Assembly (NCBI GenBank): GCA_020081605.1
Contig: JAHREC010000011.1
Coordinates: 4,402,001-4,466,000, forward strand
Origin: Albifimbria verrucaria
Taxonomy: Eukaryota > Ascomycota > Sordariomycetes > Hypocreales > Stachybotryaceae
Direction: 5' to 3'
Length of the DNA stretch: 64,000 bases
The notes beneath the pieces were generated by a model that saw only the letters and a program-made list of their open reading frames with translations, was not told the DNA's origin and ran no database searches. The position numbers and the translations under genes are program-made. This document shows positions 1 through 11,623 of this stretch, piece by piece. Numbering within the stretch: the first letter of the stretch is position 1; each line of letters starts with the position of its first letter.

Positions 1-1508
1 CAGGTAGCCTGGTATGTGCTTTGGCATCTGCCTCAGAAACCTTCATAGCTGGTCGCGCCATTGCAGGAATAGGTGCCTCGGGAATCTTTGCCGGTGGTTT
101 TACAATTCTGGCCACCATAATCCCCTTCATAAGCGCGCCATATGGACGGGTCTCATGGGATCAACGTTTTCCATTGCTAGCATCGTGGGGCCTGTTTTGA
201 GCGGGGCTTTAACGCAAAAAGTTACTTGGCGATGGTGCTTTTATATCAATGTTTGTGCTGCGATTTTCTCAGACCCTTGGTTATTAAGACTAATCACAAA
301 ATATAGCTGCCAATTGGGGCCTTGCGGCATTGTTGTTTTTTCTTTTGGTGAAATTGAAACCTGCTGAAGCCGAAAACAATGCATTGATCGCGAAAGTGCA
401 AAATTTTGACCTACTCGGTGTTGCTCTGTTTTCAGGTTCCATCACAATGCTCCTTCTCGCTTTACAATGGGGAGGGATGTCAAATATGGATGGTCATCCT
501 CCGTCGTCATCGGCCAGTTCGTTGGTTTCGGCACAGTCTTGGTAGTATTCGTAGCGTGGATTCTCCGTCGAGGAGAGAACGCTCTGATTCCACCTCGGCT
601 TTTCTTAGTGAATCGGAACCTTTCTCTACTATGTGCGGCAGCCTTTTTCGTGAACGGACCGTTCCAGGTTGTCATTTACTGGTTACCTATATGGTTCCAA
701 GGAGTTTTACGTTTGTCGCCCGTGCGCAGTGGTATCAATTTCCTTCCAACAGTAGTTGCAGATGTGCTTGCTGCATTCATAGGGTCAGCTATGGTAACAT
801 CAGTAGGCTGGTGGAACCCATTTCTGCTATTTGCTCAGCTTTCAGTATGCGTTGGTGGGGGTTGTTAACAACAATCTATCCTGGCATTTCAAATGCTCAC
901 TGGATTGGCTATCAAATATTTGGAGGTATTGGCTACTCTTTGACTTCCAACATGGTAAGCACTATCATTAAGTCAAGGATGTACCCGTTTACTGATGATA
1001 CACCTAATGTACAGTCGCACCTGGCTATACAGTCATCGCTTCCACAAGATTTAGTTCCACTTGGCTCTTCGACATTATTATCCGTCATCTCTACTAGTTG
1101 TGCTATATTCATGGCCATTGGTCAAACCGTCTTTGATCAACAGCTGCATAGAAATCTTGATTCCATCGCTCGAGGAGATATTGTGGAAAACATCATCTCA
1201 TCAGGCGTAACAGACCTAAACGCAGTTGGAGACAACAGCGACCTTCCAAAGCTGATTTCCGGATATAGCTTGTCTGTGTCACAAGTTTTCGTGAGCATCC
1301 CGTCCTGATACTTGTCTATTGAAAGCAGAGTTTAGATGGCTAACTATGGACAGTATATTCCTGCTGTGGCACCAGTCATTGCCTTTTTCTACTACTTGGA
1401 TGCAGATGGATTTCAACCAAAAGCAAGCAAACTACGAGAGAAGAACCTCTTGAAGTCAAGGAGAAGCCTCACCAGGAAAACACCACAGGCTCAGGAACTC
1501 CACATTAA
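1..1508 (+). CDS. MFS drug-efflux transporter (DHA2, 14-TM type), 5'-truncated by window edge
   Basis: Plasma-membrane proton antiporter expected to export small molecules. The reading frames join into one MFS protein: a [11 protein letters not shown] stretch near 49-90, the antiporter motif GPVLSGAL near 188-212, then WRWCFYIN and, after an intron (about 254-306), LPIG, which is the DHA2 signature. Further TM segments follow to [11 protein letters not shown] near 1350-1390. Introns also fit at about 955-1011 and 1291-1350. The start lies left of the window. The frame must shift near 150, 322, 487, 866 and 1400, each time explained by one missing base. The tail reads best in the frame ending at TAA 1506-1508. 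Its position beside a GST and a diterpene synthase suggests export of the terpenoid or a conjugate, which is inference. The breaks are probably sequence errors; a true pseudogene is the alternative. Confidence 0.8.
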
Positions 1509-1982
1509 GCCTTCCGAAGCGGGGTTTTTTCTTCTTCTTTTTTTTTCTGAAGCCAAGCTAAGGTAAGTGATCTGGTGTACAATTCAGGTAAACAAACATG
1601 CAGTATGTACCTCATAAGGAACACCCAATGGTTCAAAGGATGGGAATCTTTCCGAGAAGGGGAGTAGTAGTAAAAGTGATTACACGAAATTGAGGGTCTT
1701 GGAAATGGTTTTTTATATTCGGAGGAACGTGAAGGTCCGAGAAACGTTATTGACACAGAATCTTATCCCAAATTCTGCATTGGATGGGACTTAAGCAACA
1801 ATTTCTTGTTTGGTATATAACGTAGTATCTTATCACCAATATAGAGAAGATGTTTGATAACACAATAGGTTTCCAGCTAGTTGATGCCATTGACTTTGCA
1901 TCAAGAAGATTTATTTCCTTACATCCAAAAAATGTCTTGTATTCAAATTCTATCTACTTGAGAGAAACTGAATTCTGGAAAT
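1509..1982. other. Intergenic, tail-to-tail
   Basis: Region between the convergent MFS and GST genes. It has a T-rich stretch at about 1525-1550 that may serve 3' end formation. No coding signal was recognised. Confidence 0.5.
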
Positions 1983-2889
1983 TCAGGTCTGTGTAGTAGT
2001 ATCTTCCCCGGCTGCGATCTTAGCCTCATACTCTGTAAAAGTCTCAATGCCCTTTGGAACACCATTCCACTGTAATCCTTGGTCATCCATGAGACGAGCC
2101 TGGGTCTCCATGATCCGCTTCCAAGATGGAAGCTCGATCATACGCTCATGCCAGGCACGTGTTCGTGGAAATCCATCCCAGACCTCATCCCATGACTGTA
2201 ACAGCACCTCGCTAAGACGGAAGTTCCAGGGGCAAATGCCATATCCGCATATGTCATCTTATCACCGACCAGCCACTGAGAATCATTCTCAGAGAGGACA
2301 CGCTCAATCACTCCATTAATGCGCTTGATCTCCTTAGCATATCTCTCGATAGCCGAAGGGAATTTCTCATGATGAAGATGCTGAAACCAAGAACATTGAC
2401 CATAGTAAGGGCCTTGACCACTCATTTGGAATTGCAACCATTGGTTGAGTAGATTCTTCTCTTTCAGGCTTGTATACGTTAACCGTTTCTCAATATCGTA
2501 CTGCTCAATAATGTACTGGTTGATGGCACCGGATTCCCAGAGTGTCAAGTCGGTGTTGGGATCTTTTATTGCTGGAACACGGCCGTTGGGGTTTATGTCA
2601 ATAAATGGCTTCTTCTTGATATCGTCAAATCTAAATGGCTCGAGCTTGTAGTTAAGTCCGAGTTCTTCAAGCAAAAAGACTGTCTGGACATAGCGTAAGT
2701 GGGACATTCTAAAGACAGCACATGGTTAGGGCGCAATTCAGATAAATTTTATGACTCACCTTCCAGGAATTTGGCCCCGGTGCTACCCAAGGGAGTTAGT
2801 ATTGATATCTGAGGGTTCAGCTACAACCATGAACGAAGACTTACGGGTGATATACACCAAGATCGGGTTGGTAGGGTTAGAAGACATGT
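1983..2889 (-). CDS. Glutathione S-transferase (fungal Ure2p/GTT-like)
   Basis: Cytosolic glutathione conjugation enzyme. On the minus strand the first exon starts at ATG 2889 and reads MSSNPTNPILVYIT. A micro-exon giving PPGPNSWK (about 2760-2782) follows, then a main exon beginning TVFLLEELGLNYK. The N-terminal thioredoxin fold has the canonical NPNGRVPAI and ESGAINQYI segments of the glutathione site. The C-terminal helical domain runs from about residue 90 to the end, with VGDKMTYADMAF. Near 2228 the frame breaks: adding one base restores the expected FAPWNFRLSEVLLQSW continuation. Stop is at 1983-1985. Such GSTs are common in fungal secondary-metabolite clusters, and its place between an MFS pump and a diterpene synthase fits that role, but the substrate is unknown. 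Confidence 0.85.
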
Positions 2890-3766
2890 TGCTGGTTTTG
2901 GCAAGGCTGGAAACAAGGTAAATGAGGCTACGTGCGTATCTTGGGAGTGACCAGGAAAGAACTTTGCTTTTAGACACGAATGGGTGCCTTTGAAAAGCTT
3001 TTAGTTGTTGTGGCGCTGGTGATTTTCTCAGGATTATTGTTCGATGAGTGCAGATGCCCTGCGCAATCTGCAGGTTGGTTCTGAGACCAACAGTTTTATG
3101 ATAGGAATGGGAGAATCCATCCCTGTGCGTAACCCCCTCTCGGGAATGCAACAAAAGCCCTCCGTTCTCACAACCAACAGGATGCAACCCACCAGTGTTA
3201 CCCAAGACGGTGTCATTTGGGATCACTAGCCTGGTCAGGCGCATAACATGCATAAGGATTTCAAGTTACGTGTAATGTGCAAGGTTTTCTTTTCCTGTTT
3301 TGAAGACGCCGTGCATGCAACAGAGCCTCCGGGCTTGTCTGCCTAAATCCCCGCCCCCTTTATTATCCCATGCTTATCTCATGTTTCGGCTAAAGCCAAT
3401 CCCGCTGTGAAAGATGCAAGGTTGTGGTTCTGCAGGGTTGGATCCAGAAGTTCCTGCAGATACCGACAGAAAGACAAAGTTCATGATGCCGCCTTAGCCG
3501 CTATTGAAATTGTGGATTGACAATTCAGGCCATACTTGTACTGAGATGTCACTCGGAAGTCATGGACGCTTCAGGGCGATGCTAAAGCTGTGGCCCAACC
3601 AATGAGCAAAAAGTAATCAGTGATGGAGTTCTTAGATGTAAATGTAGTCAATGTAGAGCTTTCTTCATATTTGGTGACTGTGCTCCCACAATAGTAACCT
3701 TTCGAACTCTACGAACTGTTGATGTGTATGCCCGCGTTCAGACATTCATAACTACTTGACCCAACC
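2890..3766. other. Shared upstream region of GST and diterpene synthase
   Basis: The GST and the diterpene synthase are transcribed away from each other, so these roughly 880 bases should hold both promoters and might act as a bidirectional control region. No protein match and no clear operator repeat were seen by eye. Confidence 0.4.
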
Positions 3767-6700
3767 ATGCTTACTCAGAACCTCACAATGGACCAGGCAA
3801 GGACTTTGTTACGCAAACTAGCAACTCAATGTGCTTCAAAGCAAGGTTTTGGATCTATGTCCACGTCCGTGTACGACACAGCATGGCTGGCCATGATTCA
3901 GAATCCAAATGGCACATGGCTATTTCCAGAATGCTTCGACTTTATACTGGCTGAGCAGCTACCGTCAGGATCTTGGGAGTCATACGCCTCCACAGTGGAC
4001 GGAATTCTCAACACGTCAGCAGCACTTCTTGCCTTGAAAAAGCATTTACAAATTGAGCCAGACTATGAGGACTGGTTGCTTAGGAGCGAAAGAGCAGAAA
4101 GAGCTTTAGCAGCAATGTTCAATAACTGGGATATAAACTCATCAGAGCAAGTCGGGACTGAATTACTAATTATACCATTGTTGACTTCCCTCGCGGAGGA
4201 AGGGATTGGCATCGACCTTCCCAAGCTAGAGGCTTTGAAAGCCGTACGTGACGAAAAGTTGACTAGATTGCCCGCTAAAACCCTCTATCATACGCAATCA
4301 ACACTCCATCACTCACTTGAGGCTTTTGTTGGACACATAGACTTCGATAAAGTCCGTCCATGCCAAGAACCTAACGGTTCTATGATGGGTTCCCAGCGTG
4401 TGTCAGATCCCAGTCATCGACTAAGTATCCTTATTCTAACCGCTTTATAGTTCCACTGCAGCATACCTAATGAACGCATCAGAATGGGATGCACAAGCGG
4501 AAGCTTATCTCAGGAGTGTTGTCAATAGGGCCGGTGCTGATAAATATGGTGGGGTGCCTTGCGCTTGGCCTACAACAATATTTGAACTTAGCTGGGTAAG
4601 CGATTATACCCAAATACATGAACACTTAGTTTGACTATATGTCGATTTTGTAAACTACAGGTTATCAGTACATTTGCTTGGGTTGGCCTGTTGAAAGGTG
4701 ACATTGAGCTTCCAATCTTTCAGCAATTCATGGAAACAATGATCAAAGAACAAAATGGTATCCTCGGTTTTGGTACGCAATGTTGATCTCACTCTAAATG
4801 GCCTGAGTAAACTGATCCTTGAGAAAGCTCCAGGAGTCTGCCTGATGTGGACGACACAGCAAAGGGACTTGAAGTTCTATGCCATTTGGGCAGAGATACA
4901 ACCATCGAGCCATTTCTCCACAGGTTCGAAAGCGACACACATTTCATAACTTATCCTGGAGAAAGAAACCCGAGTTTTACCGCAAATTGCAATGTTTTGA
5001 TACTCTTACTCACGAGAGAAGATCGAGCGCTGTATTTAACTCAAATCATCAAGACTGTGCAGTTTCTGACACGGCAGATTTTTGAGGGACATGTTAAGGA
5101 TAAATGGGTATGAACCTTGGACTTGTGGTTTTCTGTCACTCAACACAATTTGTCGAAGTGGGTATGATGCTGATATGGTGAAATTTAGCATACGAGCGAG
5201 TTGTACTGGATGATGCTTGTGGCGCGGGCCTTCGAGCTTCTCTGCCAGTACCCAGAGTTATGTCTCAAAGCTTTTGTTCAAACTCCTAGCCTGCACGAAG
5301 ATGTAGCCACAGCCACACTACACATTCTTCTGAGACTCATTAGCACGCAAAAGGAAGATGGTTCATGGAATGGGATTTGTGAGCTGACGTCTTACGGAAT
5401 TCTTGCCTTATCATCCTTAGCTACACTGCCCTGGATCAGGCAATTAGAGCAGGGCAAGCTGATCGCCGCTATGGCTGTTGCGAAATCATTTCTTTCCGTT
5501 AACAGGCATAATTGGGCGAAAGGTCATCATCTTTGGATTGAAAAGGTTACTTACGGCTCCAACACACTCAGCGAGGCATACTGCATAGCAGCATTTTTCA
5601 TCACCATGCCACCCATAGCACAAATCGAGAAAAGTTTCATGAGGGGAAGTGAAGCGATGCTGGTCTCAAGCGGCATATTGAGCGGCATGAAGAAAGCCAC
5701 CGCTTTATTAGCACGAACAGCTCTGTTTCGCAATCACGACATATGGGCTCTCAATGTTGCTGAAATGCAAGCTTGCTTTGCTTTGCAGTCTTTGCGGCGA
5801 CACCAGCTGGCTCTGTTTCCACAAACCTCAGCGGATAACCATAAGTATACCTTCATGATTACATTAGCCTTTACCGCATGCTCCACCTTACACGTCTGTG
5901 CAGCGAGCCCCTCCATGTTATATGAGATGATGGTACTATCAATTTTCAACTTTCAGATAGATGAGTACATGGAAAGTGTTGTCGAACGATATTTCAGCCA
6001 AGAGTTAGACGCTATCATAGGGCTGGTTAGGGACGTCATGGCCGAATACAGTCACTCTAGTTGGTCACCTAACTCTGTTACTTCAACGGATCAAAATAGG
6101 TCTGAGAGGGATAACAAGACGAGCGAGAACATCTTGACTGACACCAGGAATGGAAAAGATGATAAAGTTGATCTACAATTAACCATCCAGTCTCAATTCG
6201 ATAGTCCAAACAGGGAACCTCAGAAAGCAGATGTCAAGGATGTACTGCATTTGTTTGTTGCTCACATTCTGCGACATCCAGCTGTATGCTCCAGTTCAAA
6301 AAGGCTCCGCAAACAATTAATTTACGACCTGGAAACTTTTCTCCTTGCGCATATCACGCATGCGCAGGACAATATTCGTCTTCGCAGACAGTGGGAGCAG
6401 TTTGAACGCAATAGCGCGGCTCCGGACTTACCCATGGAGTATTGTGAGCCTGGTCGGACATTCTATCATTGGGTACGCAGCACATCAGCTGATCATACAT
6501 CCTGCCCTTTTCGTTTACTTTTTTCTGTTGTTTGATCGACAATTCTCTACAGTTAGGTACTACGAATATTCTGGCATCGGCACGAACAACTTACCTGGCT
6601 GAGGATGCATGTCGGCATCTTGCCAGCTTATGCCGTATGTACAATGACCTGGGGTCAATGGCTCGCGACGCTAATGAGCGCGCACTCAATTCTATTAATT

Positions 6701-6945
6701 TCCCAGAATTCTTCATGAGCTCTGAAGGTCTCGGACTCATGATGAGGAATGAACGTGACAGAGCTAAGCAAGAATTATTGTGGATCGCCGAATATGAACG
6801 ACGTGGCCTCGAATTAGCGATGGATTCATTAGAGCAGGAACTTGAGCGAAAGGATTTTGTGGATATGTTACGACTTTTTATTCATGTTACGGACCTGTAT
6901 GGGCAAATCTATGTCCTCGAAGATATTGGTGATCGCATCAAGTAG
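3767..6945 (+). CDS. Bifunctional (class II / class I) diterpene synthase, ent-CPS/ent-KS-like
   Basis: Cyclises geranylgeranyl diphosphate in two steps: a protonation-initiated class II reaction to a copalyl-type diphosphate, then ionisation at the class I site. Five exons fit: 3767-4402, 4451-4595, 4661-4772, 4824-5107 and 5189-6945, giving about 978 residues; fungal enzymes of this type are roughly 950. The class II acid motif PDVDDTAKG lies near residue 306. The class I Asp-rich motif DEYME (DExxE, as DEFFE in fungal kaurene synthases) is near residue 650, and an NSE-type motif YNDLGSMARD near 876. The first donor (GTCAGA) is weak. A T-run at 6508-6511 appears one base short; with it, SADHTSCPF continues into the NSE region in frame. 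The product (kaurene, pimaradiene, aphidicolane type) cannot be told from sequence alone. Confidence 0.9.
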
Positions 6946-7603
6946 ACCATTAGTTATATGACGAACAATCAATCTCATTCAATAGAAACACGATATCGTT
7001 CTCAGGATGCTGGACATAGTATGTAGATCTTTGTAAAATCACGAAATGTTGGGACTTCTATCATCAGGAAATTTATTAGCTAGCTAGTGTCACTTGTTTC
7101 CCGCCAGCTCCAATTGGATCAAATCCCTGCCCGATACCTCAATGTGGTCCTCGCACATTCAATGAGATATAGGATATGCAGGATAATTAGCTGATAGGCA
7201 AAATGGCAATAGAAGTAACACCATAGGGCTTACCGTTCGTAATTTTGTCTTGAAACCTGCTTATCTTGAGAAAGTTTGGTACTAATGTGACAATAAGCAC
7301 ATCATAGCAACTTTCGATTTAAACCAAGGGGCATGATTAGCATTCATAATGTCGACAAGAGTGGTACAATAACAACAGAAGATTCAATATTTAAATGGCA
7401 GACTATGATGCCCTTTGCAGGTCCTATCACCAAACCAAGAGTTGCTTGTCACATCCAGCCGCTATACTTGCACATAGTGACATAGGGGAGATTTGTGTCT
7501 GCGCGAGTGTCCTTACTATCTTGCTAGTAGTCAAACTATAAGGTCAATGACAACATATTGACTTATATCGGTTGATATGAGAAATATGATATTCAAAGTT
7601 GTA

Positions 7604-7740
7604 TTAAGTTCCTTGAGGCGAGGTTTGAACTAAAGACCTTGGTCCTCCGCTGTGGTTTGCTTGAGAAAGGTTGTGTCGTAGCTTAGCGACGCTGAAGTTG
7701 CAAGTCAAAACTGGTGTTAGAGGCTCTAGCCCTCTATCAC
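7604..7740 (-). repeat. Possible tRNA-derived SINE relic
   Basis: On the minus strand this stretch has a perfect match to the polymerase III B-box consensus GTTCRANYC (GTTCAAACC, about 7622-7632). It is preceded by a segment resembling an anticodon arm and T-arm (GAGGACCAAGGTCTTTAG). No clean cloverleaf or acceptor stem can be folded, so it is not called a tRNA gene. A second copy in the window was not found. Confidence 0.25.
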
Positions 7741-8147
7741 TCACTGACAATAAAGTACGCCGTAAAAACATGATAGTAATGAAGCCGATGTTCGTTTTTA
7801 GGCCTAACTTTAAGCAGAGGAGCCTAGAGCTATGGTCTTGGTCAGATTCAACATTGAACGAATATGTATGGATGCCATCGAAATAAATATTGAATGAATA
7901 GTGGACCCGCTTCGCTACGCCGAGCCTACACCAAGAGCTACTCTTCACATACTGTCCGTGAGTCTAGCCGTTCAAGCACCTTTCTGTTCCAGAAAGCTCA
8001 AGGAAGTCGCAATGTCTAGTACGAGGCTATGTAAGTACGTTATTACATAGTTATGTCACCCTAACGCTCCCCTGTGTTCCAGCGATTTTCTGGTCTTACA
8101 ATGTTGGATGCTACCTACGCAGTATTAAGACGGACACAACACTGCCT

Positions 8148-8345
8148 CGCCGCTGTCACAAAGAATCTCGTAACGGGTGTTAGGAGTGCAAGCGAAGGCA
8201 TATCAAAGTAATTGGTGGCACCATACCACATTGCCTAGACCTTTAGCCCACAGATGGTTCATAAAGCTCTGCATTGCGATGAAAACAAGCCAAGATGTGA
8301 CAACTTCACATTGACTGAGCGACCATGCGACTTTGAGGCGTCTTC
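8148..8345 (+). pseudogene. Relic of a Zn(II)2Cys6 transcription factor DNA-binding domain
   Basis: The frame from 8148 reads RRCHKESRNGC, stop, ECKRRHIK. After a likely intron (donor GTAATT at 8208) it continues CDENKPRCDNFTLTERPC. Spacing matches the binuclear-cluster pattern C-x2-C-x6-C-x6-C-x2-C-x6-C exactly, except that the fifth Cys is Phe (TTC) and the residue after the first Cys is a TAG stop at 8181-8183. Both are substitutions, so unlike the one-base gaps elsewhere they cannot be homopolymer errors. No middle-homology domain was recognised downstream. It lies about 1.2 kb beyond the diterpene synthase and may be a dead cluster regulator, which is inference. Confidence 0.7.
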
Positions 8346-11300
8346 GGTCACAAAGTCAGAAACTACCAAAGGGCTCGAAGGGGCTTATATGATGGAATGA
8401 TGAATTATGCATAGTCTGTCGCTATGTTTATCTGGAGTTTATGTAGCATTGTTATCAAGAAGCAACACTTAGATATGAATTTTTAAATCCAGAAAAGAGA
8501 AAATGAAGAAGAAGAAAGTACAAGATCCAAAACAAAGTGGGGCAGCACAACGGTGGAGAACAGTAATCGATATCATTAGTGAAGGATAGGAAAGGCTAGT
8601 AGAAAACACTTGGCTGGAGTCCCAGCAGAGCATTGTAACATCCAGTTCCATTGATAGTCATAGAGTAGTAGTAAAATTTGTACCATTGACTGTAACACGA
8701 ATACCATGGTTCTTGCGATTTAGTGACTCAACAGCCTGAAGCTGCAGAGACTGGCATTAACACATCCTTACCTCAGAGATGCGGCTTTCGGTGATGGTTT
8801 GAGATGGCACTACTGCAAGTCCTTATCCACCCTTCTACGAGGTAGCTAGCTTTCATGCCATATACAGTACATGCACACCTAGAATTTGTGCGGCAAGCTT
8901 CGATGATGCAATACGTGGACACGCGAAGCTGTCCATGCAGCTGAAGGGGTCCCTTATCTTGGAACAATTTGACATTGTACGACAATTAGTTAGTCCTTCT
9001 TGAGACTTATTCGATATCAACAATAGTCACAACGATAATTGCTATCACGCCATCCTTTTGTCTGAGGAGTCCTTGCTAATGTCTCTTTGGTACCCAGCTT
9101 TACGCTCTAAATACTAGAGAATCATGTTATGCGGCACCAAGAACTCATCGTCTTCTCTCCTGAATATACCATCTCTTAACACAAAGTACTCATACGTACA
9201 TTTCTATATACCCATCTCATGTCTCTCATAGGAGCCCTCGTACTAGACACCCAAACTTCTAATTATCCTTCACAGCTGGAAGACAATTAACTTAGGCTAT
9301 CCTCGTCAACTTAGATCTAGATACTTGGTGCGATTGCTAGATCCAAGGAATGGTGAAAAGACAAGTGACATACCGACGGACACAGTAGTCCCTAATTTCG
9401 TCTTCGCATCTCAGTCCCAAAATGTTGTAGAGCCTTGACTGTCACGAACGCTACAGCGATGACTGTCACGGCTAGGCGGACTTCGCGCAGAGCTTGGACG
9501 GTAGATGGCGGGAAAAGAAATGTATGGACGTGATTAATCGCCCCGCTATGTTGAGCAGCAACTGAAAACTGTTCCATTGTGGGCTAATACCAACTGGCTA
9601 CGCGACTTAGACAGGCGCAATGTCGAAGTCTTGACTGAAACAATGAGAAGTATGACGAGAAAAAATATGATCCCAGGAGATTAGCGCGATAAGTGTCTAT
9701 CCTAGTCCAAATAGAAATTAGGCGGTTAGTCTGTGCGCCCACTATTTATCCTTTGGCTCAGGACCCATCAGTGTCTACAATTATAAATAAGGTACTCGCG
9801 TGGGGATTTCGAAATGAACCTCTCTTCTGAAGAAATCAAGAAGAAGAAAATCGATTATGGTATTCTGACCTATCTCATATTCTTGTCCGAATTAAAGGCT
9901 TTGCGCTCCACCTCCCCTTGCTCCATTCACTCTGCCTCGCTATAGCACGAAACAGTTTGGATAATGTGGTCTCCAACGGGAGCTGGGAGTGGCACCGGAG
10001 TTCAATGGCCCGGAACAGAAACATAGCTGTTGATCTGTTCTCCTTTATATTGTTCCTTTAGTATTTAGCATAATAACTGGCCTCACAAGACAACCTCCCT
10101 AGCACTAGAGCCCACAATCATATTAAACTCCAGAACGATGCTTTTGGGTCTCATCAAGAGCATCACTGGGTGTCTTTACTGTGGTAACAGGGCACTGGTG
10201 GCTGCTCAGAGAGCAGCCCTTCACGTCAGTCTTCCAACTTGGTGGCACTCATCTTCTTCGCCTTCTACTACTTTGCTTCACATTTCAAGAGAGAGAGAAA
10301 AGAAAGGAAGAAACCCCAAATTGCTCTCTTCCATTATTGCCTCATTAAATCCGAGCCTCTTATTGGCGGTTCTCTCTTATACGCACTGCCACGTGGCCAC
10401 TTGGCCGGACGACCCGTTAGGTATTATCTCATATGCACTAGAATGCGGGTTGGTGATGGTGGCGTCTGGGGACATTGTCTCGTGTGTGATGAGGCATCGT
10501 TATTCATCAATGAGATTGATACAGAGTGATTATAGTTGAGCTGCATCCGTTGGTCTGCCTGCAGGCATACAAACGCACTGGTTATGGTCACCGTTGCTAG
10601 CCATGTCAACCGCGGCCTACCTAGCAATCCGAACGGAATCTCGTGGTGTTTCCGAGCAGTTTTTGTCTCCAAGATCGTTTCTAATAACTTGTTAAATCAT
10701 AGTATTGCTCTCAATTTGTTTTCTAACATTCCAGTCAACTATTCAGCCCAATGTTGCAAGCCCATGTTGTGAGGCTGATCATTGGTTTGTCTCACTTTGC
10801 AAAGAACAATGCCTTGGCAATTCCTGAGCGGGACTGATACCAGCCCCTTCTGGCATGAAACATGATGACGGCATGAGAATTGAAATAACAAGTCATCTTG
10901 TTTACTTTGTTTTCTTCCTTTGGAAAGCCACTGTGGGTGCCTGATGCAGTTAAAAGGGCAATGAACAGCTCAAGGAAGGAAAATTCGGATACCACGCAGC
11001 AAATGCTTGTTCGTATCCACAGTCTGAAACTTTTTAGGGGCCGTCCATGATCTGGGGATGTCCCCGGCAAAGTAAACCTGCTGACTAGATGGATGTGAAT
11101 TCATCCAGTGAGCTATCGGGGCCAGCTCTGGAGCGCGGTTCGAACTATTAATGGATCTTGGTCAAACTCCCTTATTTCCCAATTTGACTAATGTATTCTG
11201 CAAAGTAAAGCATCCGTCTTCTAAATCCTGCAGCCATACTCGTGACTGAGTCGAGGCTCTGCCACGCTTCTTAGACGGCACAGTAAAGAGGTCTGAATTC

Positions 11301-11623
11301 ATACATACATCATGCACTTTTTCACGTCCACAATTTACGCAATCGTAAACGTCGCTTACCCATAGATTCGCGATGATATTTCCCGATCCATCTGATATGT
11401 CTCAAACTCCTGTCAATTGCGGGTGGCTAGCCACCACTAGGCCGCCACGATCTACGATCACAATTTTTCTCAAGCTGAGCCAAGTTATCTTTTCCTTACC
11501 CTCTTTTCTTACCAACCTCGGTCGCTTGTTTGTCTTTGGCGCTTCTTCCTCGTGTTCTCTTAGCAGAGTCACTCGTTCATTTGTTTTGCTTAGGAATCAA
11601 CTGGGCTGAAGGATACGGACACG
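8346..11623. other. Gene-poor intergenic stretch
   Basis: About 3.3 kb in which no open frame resembles a protein family. Short frames such as 10138-10539 lack recognisable domains and are not supported. The last few hundred bases should contain the promoter of the aspartic-protease-like gene. Confidence 0.4.

Noticed and set aside
10138..10539. Possible 133-residue protein
   Set aside because: No recognisable domain, no splice context, and overlapping alternative frames of similar length.
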